Shown: positions 27,801 through 36,351 of the stretch, piece by piece | Layout of the letters: every line of letters begins with the position of its first letter | Position numbering within the stretch: the first letter of the stretch is position 1 | Assembly: GCA_024276195.1 (NCBI GenBank) | Contig: JAJRXR010000082.1 | Coordinates: forward strand, 1-46,282 | Direction of reading: 5' to 3' | Length of the DNA stretch: 46,282 bases | DNA from: Planctomycetota bacterium | GTDB taxonomy: Bacteria; Planctomycetota; Phycisphaerae; Phycisphaerales; UBA1924 | Position numbers and translations under genes: made by a program | Notes under the pieces: generated by a model | Told to the model about the DNA's origin: nothing | What the model saw: the letters and a program-made list of their open reading frames with translations, nothing else | Database searches by the model: none

Positions 27801-29165
27801 CTACGGGCACCCGCCCCCGAAGGCGGTGAGGAAGACGACGACATCGTTGAAGTCGAAGACGCCAGAGGGCTCGGCAAGGTCCGCAGCCGGGTCCATCGAG
27901 CCGAAGGCGACGAGGAAGGCGAGTACATCGTCGAAGTTCAGCACGTTGAACGGTATCGAAAGGTCGGCGAGCGAGCAGGGGGTGGTGTCGAAGAAGAGGT
28001 AGGCCGAGCCGGAGCCGTTCCCGTTGTCGTCGTCAAGCCAAGCCCCAACGACGACGATACCATCGCGGATCGCGACGGACCAGCCAAAAAAGTCACCCGC
28101 GACGCCGTCGTCGGGGAGGAGCTTGGCGATCTGGGCGCCAGTCGAGGCGTCGAAGAGGTAGGCCGAGCCGGAGGCGGACCCGTTGTTGTCGTCAGCCCAA
28201 GCCCCAACGGCGACGACACCATCGGCCATGGCGATGGACAAGCCGAACCGGTCATCTGCGGCGCCATCATCGGGGAGGAGCTTGGCGATCTGGGCGCCAG
28301 TCGAGGCGTCGAAGAGGTAGGCCGAGCCGGAGAAGAACCCGTTGTCGTTGTCCCGGTGAGCCCCAACGGCGACGAGGCCGTCGGCGATGGCGATGGAACG
28401 GCCGAACTCGCGGAATGCCGCGCCATCGTCGGGGAGGAGCTTGGCCATCTGGACGCCGGTGAAGGCGTCGAAGAGGTAGGCCGAGCCGGAGTCGGACCCG
28501 TTGTCGTCGTCAAGATAAGCCCCAACGGCGACAAGGCCACCGGCAATGGCGATAGAGCTGCCGAACCGGTCACCTTCGGCGCTATCGGCGGGGAGGAGCT
28601 TGGCGAACTGGACGCCGGTGGAGGCGTTGAAGAGGTAGGCCGAGCCGGAGTCGGACCCGTTGTCGTCGTCAAGATAAGCCCCAACGGCGACGATGCCACC
28701 GGCAATGGCGATGGAGTAGCCGAACTCGTCACCAGCGGCGCCATCGTTGGGGAGGAGCTTGGCGATCTGGGCGCCGGTGGAGGCGTTGAAGAGATAGGCC
28801 GAGCCGGACTCGGTCCCGTTGTCGTCATCATTGCGAGCCCCAACGGCGACGACGCCATCGGCGATGGCAACGGAGAATCCGAACCAGTCCTCTAAGGCGC
28901 CGTCATCGGGGAGGAGCTTGGCGATCTGGGCGCCAGTCGAGGCGTCGAAGAGGTAGGCCGAGCCGGATCTGGACCCGCTGTCGTCGTCAGCCCAAGCCCC
29001 AACAGCAACGACGCCATCGGCGATGGCGACGGAACGGCCGAACTCGTCACCTCCGGCGCCATCATCGGGCAAGAGCTTGAGGTCTTGGTTGAGAACCTGG
29101 CCCGGCGCGACGGCTGCGAGCACCCCGGACGCCAGAACACCGGCGATGGTTGCGAATCGGTTCAT
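27801..29165 (-). CDS. Secreted FG-GAP repeat protein with dockerin-like tail
   Basis: This 454-residue exported protein has the signal peptide MNRFATIAGVLASGVLAAVA. It has seven tandem repeats of about 53 residues from residue 30 to about 400, each of the form KLLPDDGA, FGxSxAIADG, VAVGA, DDDNGSxSGSAYLFDASTGA. The DDDNG loops are likely calcium-binding, and seven blades suggest a beta-propeller like integrin alpha subunits. The 58-residue tail ends GGGCP. ATG at 29165 follows GAGGGGGTTGAG. It probably binds ligands at the surface; no catalytic motif was seen. The gap 29166-29378 upstream contains nothing else I can identify. Confidence 0.88.
   Translation of the reverse strand: MNRFATIAGVLASGVLAAVAPGQVLNQDLKLLPDDGAGGDEFGRSVAIADGVVAVGAWADDDSGSRSGSAYLFDASTGAQIAKLLPDDGALEDWFGFSVAIADGVVAVGARNDDDNGTESGSAYLFNASTGAQIAKLLPNDGAAGDEFGYSIAIAGGIVAVGAYLDDDNGSDSGSAYLFNASTGVQFAKLLPADSAEGDRFGSSIAIAGGLVAVGAYLDDDNGSDSGSAYLFDAFTGVQMAKLLPDDGAAFREFGRSIAIADGLVAVGAHRDNDNGFFSGSAYLFDASTGAQIAKLLPDDGAADDRFGLSIAMADGVVAVGAWADDNNGSASGSAYLFDASTGAQIAKLLPDDGVAGDFFGWSVAIRDGIVVVGAWLDDDNGNGSGSAYLFFDTTPCSLADLSIPFNVLNFDDVLAFLVAFGSMDPAADLAEPSGVFDFNDVVVFLTAFGGGCP
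27966..29078 (-). repeat. Seven tandem coding repeats of about 159 nt
   Basis: The DNA repeats follow the 53-residue FG-GAP units. Copies are similar but not identical, with the most conserved blocks coding GSAYLFDASTGAQIAKLLPD and its variants. Nothing marks them as CRISPR or mobile: there are no unique spacers. Confidence 0.85.
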
Positions 29166-29378
29166 CTCAACCCCCTCATCGAATATGTGAACAGGCTCTC
29201 TCGCGGGCTGCAACCCCGCTGGCACGAGACCGGAGAAGACTAGCGTGAGCGAGCGGAGGCGCCAAGAGAGTAGAGATGAAGAGAGCGGCAGTGGTTCGCT
29301 TTGTCATATCGAACCACGCCCAAGCCCGATCCGCCCCGCCCCAACCCACCTGGAGCCGCTCGCGCTTGGGGCTGGCGC

Positions 29379-30422
29379 CTACGGGCTCGCCGACTCCGCC
29401 TCGGGCTCCTCGACCCGCTCGATCGTCAGCCCCACCTCCGCGTCCTCCACCCTGGCGCTCACGCCCGGTGGCAACAACACAATCCGGGCCGTCTTGGACG
29501 TGATCCCCCGCTCGAGCTCATCAAACGACAGCGACACGATCGCCATCGGACGCACCGCCCCGGAGATCACCTGGTCCACCCCTTCGCTCGGCCCGCTGAT
29601 CGTCACATCGAACAGATCCGTGTCCTCGGGCGCCAGCGTGATCAGCCACCGACCCAGCTCCGGAGGCGGCAGCACCACCTGCACCGGCAGCCTCGGGATC
29701 GTGTGCGTCCGCGTCCGCGTCCGCACCTGCACCGTCACATCCACCGTCTCGGGCGACATCGACACGCCCCACACCCCGCGCAGCGCCTCGGGCAGCTCCA
29801 GACGAATATCCGCGAGCACCTCGGGCACCCCGGGCAGCAGCCCGTCGAGCGACCCATCATCAATCGGCGCCACCACCTCGACCGCGCCCCCGCCCCCGAC
29901 AAGCCCCTCGATCGCGTCCTTGGGGCCGCGGATCGTCACCGCCGCTGGCTCCGCCCGCGGCGCGCCCTCCAGGCGCCCCGCCGGCGCCCGCACCATCACC
30001 GTCGCCTGAACCTCCGCCACTCGCACGACGCTGATCGCCAGCGTCTCCGGGCGCACCTCCGCGATCGACACGCCCGAATCGAGCAGCGCCTCGGTGCGGC
30101 GCAGCGCCTCGACCAGCGAGATCACATGATCCTTCGCCTCCGAGGGCAGCTCGCGCCCGACCATCAGCTCGACGCGCCCGCCCAGGCGATCGCGCGCGTC
30201 CGAGACCGACGCCGCCGATCCCTCGATCGTCAGCTCGATCTGCCCGCTCCACGAGGCATCGTTGATGCGCACCAGGCTGGCGTTGTCGCTCTCGCCCTTG
30301 ATTGTCACGCTGAGCGTCAGGCTCTCGGTCCGCAGCGTCTGGCTCTCGGCGAGCACCCAGACGAGCCCGCTGAGCACCGCGACAACCCCGAAGGTCTTCA
30401 AACGCCGGAGGGTCTGGCTCAT
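29379..30422 (-). CDS. cdaR: YbbR-domain protein, likely CdaA regulator
   Basis: This 347-residue protein has an N-terminal membrane helix (about residues 10-25, GVVAVLSGLVWVLAES) and a periplasmic part of YbbR-like beta domains: VTIKG..., then VTIRGPKDAIEG, then FDVTISGPSEGV. In Firmicutes the YbbR protein CdaR follows cdaA and tunes its activity; the same order is seen here. The ATG overlaps the cdaA stop by four bases (ATGA), with GGAGCAAGAA as ribosome site, so both are co-translated. The glmM gene that often completes this operon is not next to it. Confidence 0.85.
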   Translation of the reverse strand: MSQTLRRLKTFGVVAVLSGLVWVLAESQTLRTESLTLSVTIKGESDNASLVRINDASWSGQIELTIEGSAASVSDARDRLGGRVELMVGRELPSEAKDHVISLVEALRRTEALLDSGVSIAEVRPETLAISVVRVAEVQATVMVRAPAGRLEGAPRAEPAAVTIRGPKDAIEGLVGGGGAVEVVAPIDDGSLDGLLPGVPEVLADIRLELPEALRGVWGVSMSPETVDVTVQVRTRTRTHTIPRLPVQVVLPPPELGRWLITLAPEDTDLFDVTISGPSEGVDQVISGAVRPMAIVSLSFDELERGITSKTARIVLLPPGVSARVEDAEVGLTIERVEEPEAESASP

Positions 30423-31366
30423 TTCTTGCTCCCCTCACCCTCGCTGCCGGCGCTCTCGCTCTCGCGCTCCATCTGCTCGGGTGTGACGATCTCGTCGTCG
30501 TCCAGGCCCGCAGCACTGAGCCCGCCCTCGTCCTCGACGCCCTCCGGTTCGCTCGCGGGCGTTTCTTCCTTGCTGGGCGCCTGCCCGAGACGGCGCGCCA
30601 GCTCATCGGCAAGCAGCCCCGCGTCGAACGACGCCGACAGCCTGCCCCGGTCCGCCAGGCGCACCCGCCCCGTCTCTTCGCTGACGATCACGACCAGCGC
30701 GTCCGATTCCTTCGTCAGCCCCAGCGCCGCCCGGTGGCGCGAGCCCAGCGACGGGTCGGGCATATCCCCCGGGTCCGCCAGCGGCAGCTGCACCCCCGCC
30801 GCGTACACCTTCTTGCCGCGCACGATCACCGCCAGATCGTGCAGCGCCGACCCGGGGTAGAAGATCGTGCTCAGCAGGCGCTCGGAGATGTCCGCGTTGA
30901 GCACCGTCCCGCCCTCGAGCAGGCCCCGGAGCCCAAACTGTCGCTCGATGACGATGATCGCCCCGAACCGTTGCTTGGCCAGGTACGCGCACGACGACGC
31001 GACCGCCGCGATCACATCCGCGTACTCGCCCGAGTTGCCCCGCAGCAGAGGCGTCTCGCCCAGGCGGATGAGCGCCCGGCGCAGCTCGGGCTGGAAGATC
31101 ACGACCAGCGCCACCGCCGCCAGGGCCACGAACCGGTCGTACAGATAGCCCAGACGCTGGAACGAGTCCTCGCCCCCGACCACCCGGACCACAACCGTCG
31201 CGACAATAAAGATCAGCAGCAAGCCCTTGAGCGCCCCGGCCGCCCTGGTCCCCTGCACAAACCGGACCACCGCCCAGACCACCAGCCCGATCAGCAACAA
31301 CTCGAACCCCACCTCCACGATGGGGTACGAACCGATCCGATCAAAGAGGTTCTCAAGCCTGGTCAC
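30419..31366 (-). CDS. cdaA: Membrane diadenylate cyclase, CdaA type
   Basis: This 315-residue enzyme should make cyclic di-AMP from two ATP. Three membrane helices (about residues 17-35, 47-64, 78-91) precede the DAC domain, as in CdaA. The domain shows FGLRGLLEGGTVLNADIS, STIFYPGSALHD and GSRHRAALGLTKESDA (208-223), with the catalytic RHR at 210-212. The usual DGA motif reads DLA (177-179); the codons are GAT CTG GCG, so this is a real substitution and not a single-base difference. The catalytic Asp remains. The C-terminal 50 residues are acidic and variable. It starts with GTG after GAGGACGAC and overlaps the ybbR-type gene. Confidence 0.92.
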   Translation of the reverse strand: MTRLENLFDRIGSYPIVEVGFELLLIGLVVWAVVRFVQGTRAAGALKGLLLIFIVATVVVRVVGGEDSFQRLGYLYDRFVALAAVALVVIFQPELRRALIRLGETPLLRGNSGEYADVIAAVASSCAYLAKQRFGAIIVIERQFGLRGLLEGGTVLNADISERLLSTIFYPGSALHDLAVIVRGKKVYAAGVQLPLADPGDMPDPSLGSRHRAALGLTKESDALVVIVSEETGRVRLADRGRLSASFDAGLLADELARRLGQAPSKEETPASEPEGVEDEGGLSAAGLDDDEIVTPEQMERESESAGSEGEGSKK

Positions 31367-31471
31367 GTCGTCCTCGCTTGTGCGCCGCCCGCCCGGGCGC
31401 CCTCTGCCGGGACGCCGCCGCCTCTGCTATCGTCTCACACCCCCCCCGGACTCTTGTCATCACCGAGCACG

Positions 31472-31744
31472 ATGTCTTATCGCGTCACCAGCTTCGAGCC
31501 CACGCCCAACCCCAACGCGATCAAATGCCTCGTCGAGCCCAGCCCGGGTCCGATCCCGCGATCCTACTTCAACGCGACCCAGGCCGCAGGCGACGACCTC
31601 GCCCTGGCCCTCTTCGCCATCGAAGGCGTCACCAACGTCCTCATCCACACCGCCTTCATCACCGTCTGCAAAGGCCCCGACGCCCGCTGGCCCGCCATCA
31701 AAAAGCACGTCGCCCGGGTCCTGAGCGAAGCCCCGCTCGCATGA
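31472..31744 (+). CDS. Nfu/NifU N-terminal-domain protein
   Basis: This 90-residue protein matches the Nfu_N domain (scaffold-type N-terminal part of NFU iron-sulfur proteins): FEPTPNPNAIKCLV near the start and ARWPAIKKHVARVL at the end. The C-terminal CxxC cluster-binding domain is absent, so it cannot act as a full scaffold and is a stand-alone domain, as found in several phyla. It is divergent from cdaA, with a 105-bp gap for both promoters. The ATG at 31472 has only a weak ribosome site. Confidence 0.82.
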   Translation: MSYRVTSFEPTPNPNAIKCLVEPSPGPIPRSYFNATQAAGDDLALALFAIEGVTNVLIHTAFITVCKGPDARWPAIKKHVARVLSEAPLA

Positions 31745-31823
31745 GCCCGCCGCCCCAAAGCCAATCCAGGCGCCAGCTCCCGGCCCTCTCCTCCGCCCAG
31801 CGCCGGATCCTCCTGCCCGACGG

Positions 31824-32594
31824 ATGAGGGATACCCTGCCCGTCATGCGGCTCGGCGTCATCATCCCCGTCTTCAACGAGCGCGATCTGCTCCCCCAGCT
31901 CATCGAGCGCCTCGACGCGACACCGCCGCCAGTCTGCCCGCGCGGCGCCCCGTGCGAGCGCGTCATCTTCCTCATCGACGACGCCTCCACCGACGGCTCA
32001 CAGGACATCATCAACACCCTCGCACAGCGCCCCGACGTGCGCACATCGCTGGGGACGCGCAACCAAGGCAAGGGCAGCGCCCTGCGCCGCGGCTTTGCGC
32101 TGGCGCTGGGCGAGGGCGTGGACATCGTCATCGTTCAGGACGCGGACCTGGAGTACGACCCGAAGGACCACCAGGCGGTGCTCGACCCGATCCTGTCCGG
32201 GCGGGGCGACGCTGTGATCGGGACCCGGTTTCTGGGCCAGTCGCACCGGGTGCTGTACTTCTGGCATTCGGTCGCCAACCGGGCGATCACGCTGCTGAGC
32301 AATATGTGCTCGAACCTGAACCTCAGCGACATCGAGTGCGGCTCCAAGGCCTTCACGCGCGACGTGCTCGAGCGACTCACGCTCCGCGAGGACCGCTTCG
32401 GGATCGAGCCCGAAATGATCGCGAGGATCTCGCGCATGCGCCTGCCCGAGGGCGCCTCGACGCGCGCCGTGCGCATCTACGAGGTTCCCGTGTCGTACGC
32501 GGGCAGGACGTACGCCGAGGGCAAGAAGATCGGGTGGCGCGACGGGCTGAGCGCGCTGCGCTGCATCGTGCGATACAACCTGCTGTCACGCTAA
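31824..32594 (+). CDS. Family 2 glycosyltransferase, dolichyl-phosphate mannose synthase-like
   Basis: This 256-residue GT-A enzyme starts LGVIIPVFNERDLLPQLIE. It has IDDASTDGSQD, the metal-binding QDADLEYDP and later ECGSKAFTRD, all typical of the polyprenyl-phosphate-linked GT2 group. It transfers a sugar from a nucleotide-sugar to a lipid or glycan on the cytoplasmic side. No membrane helix is present, so it may bind the membrane only peripherally. The start is either the ATG at 31824 or that at 31845. Its TAA stop overlaps the stop of purK on the other strand (CTAA). Confidence 0.88.
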   Translation: MRDTLPVMRLGVIIPVFNERDLLPQLIERLDATPPPVCPRGAPCERVIFLIDDASTDGSQDIINTLAQRPDVRTSLGTRNQGKGSALRRGFALALGEGVDIVIVQDADLEYDPKDHQAVLDPILSGRGDAVIGTRFLGQSHRVLYFWHSVANRAITLLSNMCSNLNLSDIECGSKAFTRDVLERLTLREDRFGIEPEMIARISRMRLPEGASTRAVRIYEVPVSYAGRTYAEGKKIGWRDGLSALRCIVRYNLLSR

Positions 32595-33727
32595 GCGACG
32601 ACGCGCGTGAAGCGTTCGAGCAGGGTGTCAAGCTCTGAGCGCTTCGGCGCGGTGATCGTCACATGCCCGACCTTGCGCCGCGGGCGCGGGGCTTTGCCGT
32701 ACTCGTGCAGAACAGCCCCCGGGATGCTGGCGACGCGTTCGGGCGAGGGCGCCGAGCCGATGAGGTTGACCATCGCGCTGTGTCCGATCGCGCTGCACTC
32801 GCCCAGCTCCATCCCCATCACGGCCCGCACATGGTTCTCGAACTGGCTTGTTTGGGCGCCCTCGATGGTCCAGTGCCCGGAGTTATGAACCCTGGGGGCG
32901 ATCTCGTTGCACAGCAGCGTCGCGCCGCCCCCAGCGCCCCCGTCGCCCATCTGGAAAAACTCGACCGCGAGCACGCCGACGTAGCCCAGCTCGTCGAGCA
33001 GCGCCCCGCCGGCGCGCCGGGCCTGGGCCTCGAGCTCGGGCGAGACGCCCATCGCCGGCGCCCGGGTCAGGCGGAGAATCCCGCCCCGATGGACGTTCTC
33101 GCTCAGCGGGTAGAACCCGGTCTGGCCCGCAGCGCTGCGGACGCAGATCAGCGAGAGCTCGCGGGTGAAGTGGACCTGGGCATCGAGGATGGCCGGAGCG
33201 CGACCGATGGCCTCCCAGGCGATGGGCGCGTCGGCGGGGTCGCTGATCGGGTGCTGGCCCTTGCCGTCGTACCCGAGGCGGCGGGCCTTGAGCAGCGCGG
33301 GGGCGCCGACCCGCTCGATCGCCTGGGCCAGGTCGAGCAGGTCGTCCACCGCGACCGAGCGGGGCGAGTCGATCCCCAGGCGCGCAAACAGGCGGCGCTC
33401 GCTCAGACGATCCTGCGCTGTTTCCAGCGCGATGGGCGGGGGCGCGACGGGAAGACGTTCGGTGAGCGCGCGCACGGACTCGATCGGTACGTTCTCGAAC
33501 TCGTAGGTGAGAGCCGTCGCGCCGTCGGTCAGGCGCGCGAGCGCCGCCTGGTCGTCGTACGGCGCCACGATCAGCTCGCTGACCTGCCCGGCGCAGGCGT
33601 CGGCGTTGGGATCAAGCAGTCGCGTCCGAACGCCGAGCGTGTTCGCCGCCTGACTCAGCATCCGCCCGAGCTGTCCCGCGCCGAGCACCGCGAGCCGGGG
33701 CGCGGACTCGCCGAGAGCCTCGCTCAC
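32591..33727 (-). CDS. purK: N5-carboxyaminoimidazole ribonucleotide synthase
   Basis: This 378-residue ATP-grasp enzyme of purine synthesis converts AIR, bicarbonate and ATP to N5-CAIR, the substrate of PurE next to it. Features include [17 protein letters not shown] near the N-terminus, the ATP-grasp loop [13 protein letters not shown] and the late ligand region [18 protein letters not shown]. It starts with GTG overlapping the purE stop (GTGA), so purE and purK are coupled. The two stop codons of purK and the plus-strand glycosyltransferase overlap. Confidence 0.95.
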   Translation of the reverse strand: MSEALGESAPRLAVLGAGQLGRMLSQAANTLGVRTRLLDPNADACAGQVSELIVAPYDDQAALARLTDGATALTYEFENVPIESVRALTERLPVAPPPIALETAQDRLSERRLFARLGIDSPRSVAVDDLLDLAQAIERVGAPALLKARRLGYDGKGQHPISDPADAPIAWEAIGRAPAILDAQVHFTRELSLICVRSAAGQTGFYPLSENVHRGGILRLTRAPAMGVSPELEAQARRAGGALLDELGYVGVLAVEFFQMGDGGAGGGATLLCNEIAPRVHNSGHWTIEGAQTSQFENHVRAVMGMELGECSAIGHSAMVNLIGSAPSPERVASIPGAVLHEYGKAPRPRRKVGHVTITAPKRSELDTLLERFTRVVA

Positions 33728-34224
33728 TTCTCGGTTTCCGTACTCGGATCGGGATCACCAAGAACGCGATCGGTCTGCTCGCTCCGGAAGCGGTCGAGGG
33801 CTTCGAGATGCTCGGGGTGGGCATTGGCGATGATCGAGGCCGCGAGCAGCGCGGCGTTGGTCGCCCCGGCTTTCCCGATCGCCAGGGTTCCGACGGGTAC
33901 GCCCGCGGGCATCTGCACGATCGAGAGCAGCGAGTCCATCCCGGAGAGGGCTTTACCCTGGACAGGGACGCCCAGGACGGGCAGCGAGGTTTTGCTGGCG
34001 ACCATGCCGGGCAGGTGGGCGGCGCCCCCGGCGCCGGCGATGATGACCTCGAACCCGCGCCCGCGGGCGCCCGAGGCGTACTCGAAGAGCAGATCGGGCG
34101 TGCGGTGGGCGCTGACAACGCGAGACTCGAACGGGATTCCCAGGGATTCGAGGGTGTCGCAGGCGAGGCGCATGGTGTCCCAGTCGGAGCGGGAGCCCAT
34201 GATGACGCCGACAAGCGCTGACAT
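33724..34224 (-). CDS. purE: N5-carboxyaminoimidazole ribonucleotide mutase
   Basis: This 166-residue protein has the PurE class I signature: [14 protein letters not shown] at the start (MGSRSDW nucleotide loop), [28 protein letters not shown] and [19 protein letters not shown]. It rearranges N5-CAIR to CAIR in purine synthesis. It is followed by purK with a four-base overlap. A 90-bp gap separates it from the divergent gene at 34316. Confidence 0.96.
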   Translation of the reverse strand: MSALVGVIMGSRSDWDTMRLACDTLESLGIPFESRVVSAHRTPDLLFEYASGARGRGFEVIIAGAGGAAHLPGMVASKTSLPVLGVPVQGKALSGMDSLLSIVQMPAGVPVGTLAIGKAGATNAALLAASIIANAHPEHLEALDRFRSEQTDRVLGDPDPSTETEK

Positions 34225-34315
34225 CGGGCAAGCCTAGCACCCGAGAGCGCCGGGTGGAGAGATTGGGCTGGGCGGCGGGCTGGGTCCGGGCTGGGCGGAT
34301 CTCTAGGATGTGGGC

Positions 34316-35089
34316 ATGGCAGAGAACGACACGAGCGTACACCCCCCGGTCTCGATGAAGGCGTATCAGATCGGGCCGAACCCGGGGTACGAGATTGAGC
34401 CATCGCCGGCGCGAAGGCAGTGGATGGATGAGTTCCCCGAGCGCCAGCCGTACCGGTGCCTGCCTCTGAACATGGCCAACCAGGGCGGGTGGCTGGTGAG
34501 GAGCCCGTGCACGTTCAGCGCCAAGTGGAACGGGAAGATGGAAGCGAGCGCGCTCAAGATCACGTTCGAGGACACGGACAACGAGAAGGCGCTGAGCCAG
34601 ACCATTCTGTCCCACTTCGGGGGCGGGATCATCACGTTCTCGCTGCCGTGGCTCATCCGCACGACCGAGGGGTACGGGATCTGGGTCCACGGCCCGCCCA
34701 ACTGGCCCATGGACAACCTGCAGGCGTTCGAGGGGATTGTCGAGACGGACTGGCTGTCGATGCCGTTTACGATGAACTGGAAGGTGATGCGGCGCAACTC
34801 GCCGATCTGGTTCCGCAAGGGCGACCCGGTGTGCATGCTCACGCCCTACCCGATGCACCTGCTCGAATCGGTGACGCCCGAGATGCTCGACGTGCGCAAG
34901 AACCCGGAGCTGCACGCGCAGGTGGTCGGGGCGACCAAGGACCGGGCCGCGATCATCAAGCACAACATCGAGACCGGGTCGGCGGACTGGGAGAAGAAGT
35001 ACATGCGCGGCATCGGCCCCGACGGCACGCCCGTGGGCACCCACAAAACCAACTTCAAGCTCGAGCCGTTCAAGCCCGGGAAGCGCTGA
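34316..35089 (+). CDS. DUF6065-like protein
   Basis: This 257-residue protein has no signal peptide. It contains RQWMDEFPERQPYRCLPLNMANQ, GWLV, KWNG, HFGGGIITFSLPWLIRTTEGYGIWVHGPPN, AFEGIVETDW and FTMNWKV, which match my memory of the DUF6065 family. No function is established for that family that I can recall; it may bind or modify a small molecule. ATG at 34316 is preferred over a GTG six bases upstream; neither has a strong ribosome site. It ends 6 bases before the LpxR gene on the other strand. Confidence 0.7.
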   Translation: MAENDTSVHPPVSMKAYQIGPNPGYEIEPSPARRQWMDEFPERQPYRCLPLNMANQGGWLVRSPCTFSAKWNGKMEASALKITFEDTDNEKALSQTILSHFGGGIITFSLPWLIRTTEGYGIWVHGPPNWPMDNLQAFEGIVETDWLSMPFTMNWKVMRRNSPIWFRKGDPVCMLTPYPMHLLESVTPEMLDVRKNPELHAQVVGATKDRAAIIKHNIETGSADWEKKYMRGIGPDGTPVGTHKTNFKLEPFKPGKR

Positions 35090-35095
35090 CCGGCG

Positions 35096-36247
35096 TTAGA
35101 ACGGGAAGGAGAGGCGAGCGAAGAGCGAGCCGTAGGAGTCGCCGTTGCCCTGGGTATCGAACTCTTCGCTGAGCCAGGTGACGCTCCAGCCCGCTTCGAG
35201 GTTTTTGTAGCGTCCGAGCAGGCCGATGCTCGCCTCGGCGACGATGAACCGCTTGTTGACCGAGCGCGACGACGAGAAGGTATTGCCGTCGAGGAAGATG
35301 TTTCGCGCGACACCCCGGGCGCCGCCTCGGACAAAGACGTACACGCCCCAGTCGCCGTCCCAGGAGCCTGTTGTGTCGGCGTAGTCGAGCATGCGGGGCG
35401 GGCCAAAGTCATCGGGCAGGTTGAAGCCGAGACGGAGTGTCAGGTCCGCGTTGGCGCGGACAAAGACGTTGCCGGCGTCGAAGCCGAGGCGTGGGATGCC
35501 GTCGAGCTCGAAGCGCCCGACCTTCGCCTTCTGGAATCGCCACGAGCGTTGGTAGCGCAGGTTGATGGTCGGCTCGTTGCCGAGCTGCGTGCCCCAACCC
35601 TGGGGCCTGTTCTGGTTCGGGAAGATGGAGTGGACAAACTTCTGTGTCGCCTCGGCGCCGGACAGGGGGCCGATGATCCCGATGTCCAGCTCCAGGTGGT
35701 CGTGGACATTCTCGCTCGACCGCTGGACGTAGCCTCCGATGTAGAGATACCCGGCGTACGGGCGGGCGCTTTGCGGGGGGACGCCGACGCGGATATCGAA
35801 CGAGGTGTAGATGTGCTGGGCGAGTACCAGCCCGGCGCTGACCTTGGCGTCAGGCATCGGGTCGAACCGGTCCGCGAACTCGCGGACACTCGCCTTGAAG
35901 CGTGAGGAAGGGTTGAGGGCGAGCTCGAGCTTGGCGCCGTTGGTGTAGTGGCGGTCCGAGTCGCTCACGACCTTGGGCACGGTGCCGTCGTTCTCCCAAT
36001 AAACAGTGAACGAGCGGACCGACCAGGCGTCCTCACGCTCGATCGCGATGTGCGGCGTGTCGAGGGTCACATCGAGAGGCTCAACCGAGTTTCCCATGGA
36101 GGTCGGATCATCGAGCGGCAACGACTCATCGTCGGGCGCCTCGATCACCGGCACGACATCCGGCTGGGCGGGGGCGGGGGCGGGCGTGACCGAGCAGGCG
36201 GTCAGCACAACAAGAGCAAGAGCAGCGGCATCCGTGCGCACGTTCAT
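35096..36247 (-). CDS. lpxR: LpxR-like outer-membrane lipid A deacylase
   Basis: This 383-residue protein fits the LpxR family of outer-membrane beta-barrels that remove the 3'-acyl chain from lipid A. Matches are YWENDG (catalytic Asn-Asp pair), DRHYTNGAKLEL, RPYAGYLYIGG, DIGIIGPLSGAEATQKFVH (with the catalytic His), GWGTQLGNEPTINLRYQR, and a C-terminal Phe. The first residues have a lipoprotein-type signal (LVVLTACS), and a 60-residue Pro-rich linker separates it from the barrel, which normal LpxR lacks as far as I know. It is the first gene after the acs gene, with a 104-bp gap. Start is ATG at 36247. Confidence 0.88.
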   Translation of the reverse strand: MNVRTDAAALALVVLTACSVTPAPAPAQPDVVPVIEAPDDESLPLDDPTSMGNSVEPLDVTLDTPHIAIEREDAWSVRSFTVYWENDGTVPKVVSDSDRHYTNGAKLELALNPSSRFKASVREFADRFDPMPDAKVSAGLVLAQHIYTSFDIRVGVPPQSARPYAGYLYIGGYVQRSSENVHDHLELDIGIIGPLSGAEATQKFVHSIFPNQNRPQGWGTQLGNEPTINLRYQRSWRFQKAKVGRFELDGIPRLGFDAGNVFVRANADLTLRLGFNLPDDFGPPRMLDYADTTGSWDGDWGVYVFVRGGARGVARNIFLDGNTFSSSRSVNKRFIVAEASIGLLGRYKNLEAGWSVTWLSEEFDTQGNGDSYGSLFARLSFPF

Positions 36248-36351
36248 AGGCTCGTTCCAGGAAGGGGGTCTTGACTATCAGCAAGAGCGTACCACGCCTC
36301 CGCCCGCCTTTCCCACCCCGAGTTTACAGATCTCATTCTCGGTTCGTAGGA

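Noticed and set aside
27966-29078. Possible CRISPR array
   Set aside because: The 159-nt periodic units encode FG-GAP blades in frame and have no unique spacers.
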